Shown piece after piece: positions 63,887-64,000 of a DNA stretch of 64,000 bases (the first letter of the stretch is position 1; each line of letters opens with the position of its first letter). The position numbers and the translations under genes were made by a program. The notes below the pieces were generated by a model, which ran no database searches, had not been told where the DNA came from, and saw only the letters and a program-made list of their open reading frames with translations. The DNA is taken from assembly GCF_014635025.1 (NCBI RefSeq), contig NZ_BMCE01000004.1:62001-126000 (forward strand), given 5' to 3'. This DNA comes from Fictibacillus barbaricus. GTDB taxonomy: Bacteria > Bacillota > Bacilli > Bacillales > Fictibacillaceae.

Positions 63887-64000
63887 TTATTTATTGTTAT
63901 TTATCAAACCTTCAACTGCAAATACGCGGCAGGGTGCGCCTTCCGTTCCTTTGAGTTTGATTGGTGCACATGCTAAAAATACACGCTCTTCTTTAATTTC
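63887..64000 (-). CDS. Cyclase family protein, C-terminal fragment (cut by window edge)
   Basis: The last 37 residues of a minus-strand frame entering from the window edge: VFLACAPIKLKGTEGAPCRVFAVEG then the stop at 63887-63889. This resembles the C-terminus of cyclase/kynurenine formamidase-like metal-dependent hydrolases. It lies 85 bp upstream of ubiX on the same strand, so it is probably an earlier gene of the same operon. Confidence 0.6.
   Translation of the reverse strand, partial: EIKEERVFLACAPIKLKGTEGAPCRVFAVEGLINNNK

Noticed and set aside
1-64000. Search for CRISPR arrays, tRNA/rRNA genes, prophage or transposase genes
   Set aside because: No regularly spaced repeats, cloverleaf clusters, integrases or transposases were seen; the paralogous SnoaL genes are the only long repeats.

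Overview
The window looks like chromosome of a low-GC, endospore-forming Bacillota, most likely a Bacillaceae member. The evidence is a GerA-type germinant receptor locus, secreted subtilisins of the Vpr and bacillopeptidase F type, a YneR-like HesB protein, a small Fur-regulated-basic-protein (FbpB) homologue, a textbook CcpA cre site, strong AGGAGG ribosome binding sites and frequent TTG/GTG starts. I see no rRNA, tRNA, CRISPR array, prophage or intact insertion sequence. The species assignment is inference.

Layout. 1-4.5 kb: cut MFS exporter, DMT transporter, SLAC1/TDT anion channel, LysR regulator and YneR, all on the minus strand. 4.7-8.6 kb: germinant receptor A and C subunits on plus, with the B subunit inverted and overlapping the C gene tail to tail. 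8.8-14.2 kb: a small HesB-like protein, fumarase, an N-acetylglucosamine PTS permease, a frameshifted remnant that looks like cstA behind a cre site, and a lipoprotein polysaccharide deacetylase. 14.6-17.7 kb: pirin, DoxX, a secreted tandem SnoaL-like protein and a MarR regulator. 18.2-22.5 kb: a 1440-residue Vpr-like subtilisin fused to a BNR/Asp-box propeller. 22.7-33.2 kb: three serine hydrolases of the class C beta-lactamase/PBP4* type (one fused to an erythromycin-esterase domain), a two-component system, a BcrAB-type ABC exporter and a small lipoprotein. 33.8-36.9 kb: aldehyde dehydrogenase plus a ThDP enzyme of the acetolactate synthase family. 37-41.7 kb: two more tandem SnoaL proteins, FbpB, WrbA and a DJ-1/PfpI protein. 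42.2-47.3 kb: a second two-component system (BceRS-like) with an ABC exporter. 47.5-57.6 kb: two bacillopeptidase F-like proteases flanking a secreted endonuclease/exonuclease/phosphatase-family protein. 58-64 kb: a minus-strand catabolic operon (cyclase fragment, UbiX, YeiH, hydantoinase/allantoinase, M20 amidohydrolase, ACS-family MFS).

Two dispersed regulatory networks can be read from the DNA. (1) A 16-bp AT-rich palindrome, ATCTTTAATTAAAGAT and variants, lies upstream of the marR gene, doxX-pirin and two of the three tandem SnoaL genes, with weaker versions before wrbA and the hydrolase-esterase fusion. The ATCT-N8-AGAT form and the DoxX/pirin/quinone reductase targets resemble a MhqR-type quinone/electrophile response. 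(2) Three CTTA motifs spaced exactly 11 bp apart occur in four places: before the BcrA-type ABC operon, before two serine hydrolase genes and upstream of fbpB. This is the pattern expected for an OmpR-family regulator, and the response regulator at 27.6-28.3 kb is the obvious candidate. A separate 11-bp repeat (GTCACT) precedes the second ABC exporter.

The most novel-looking items are these two regulons, the tandem SnoaL secreted family, the hydrolase-esterase and subtilisin-propeller fusions, a three-hairpin RNA candidate near 51.8 kb, and a structured element between fbpB and its terminator.
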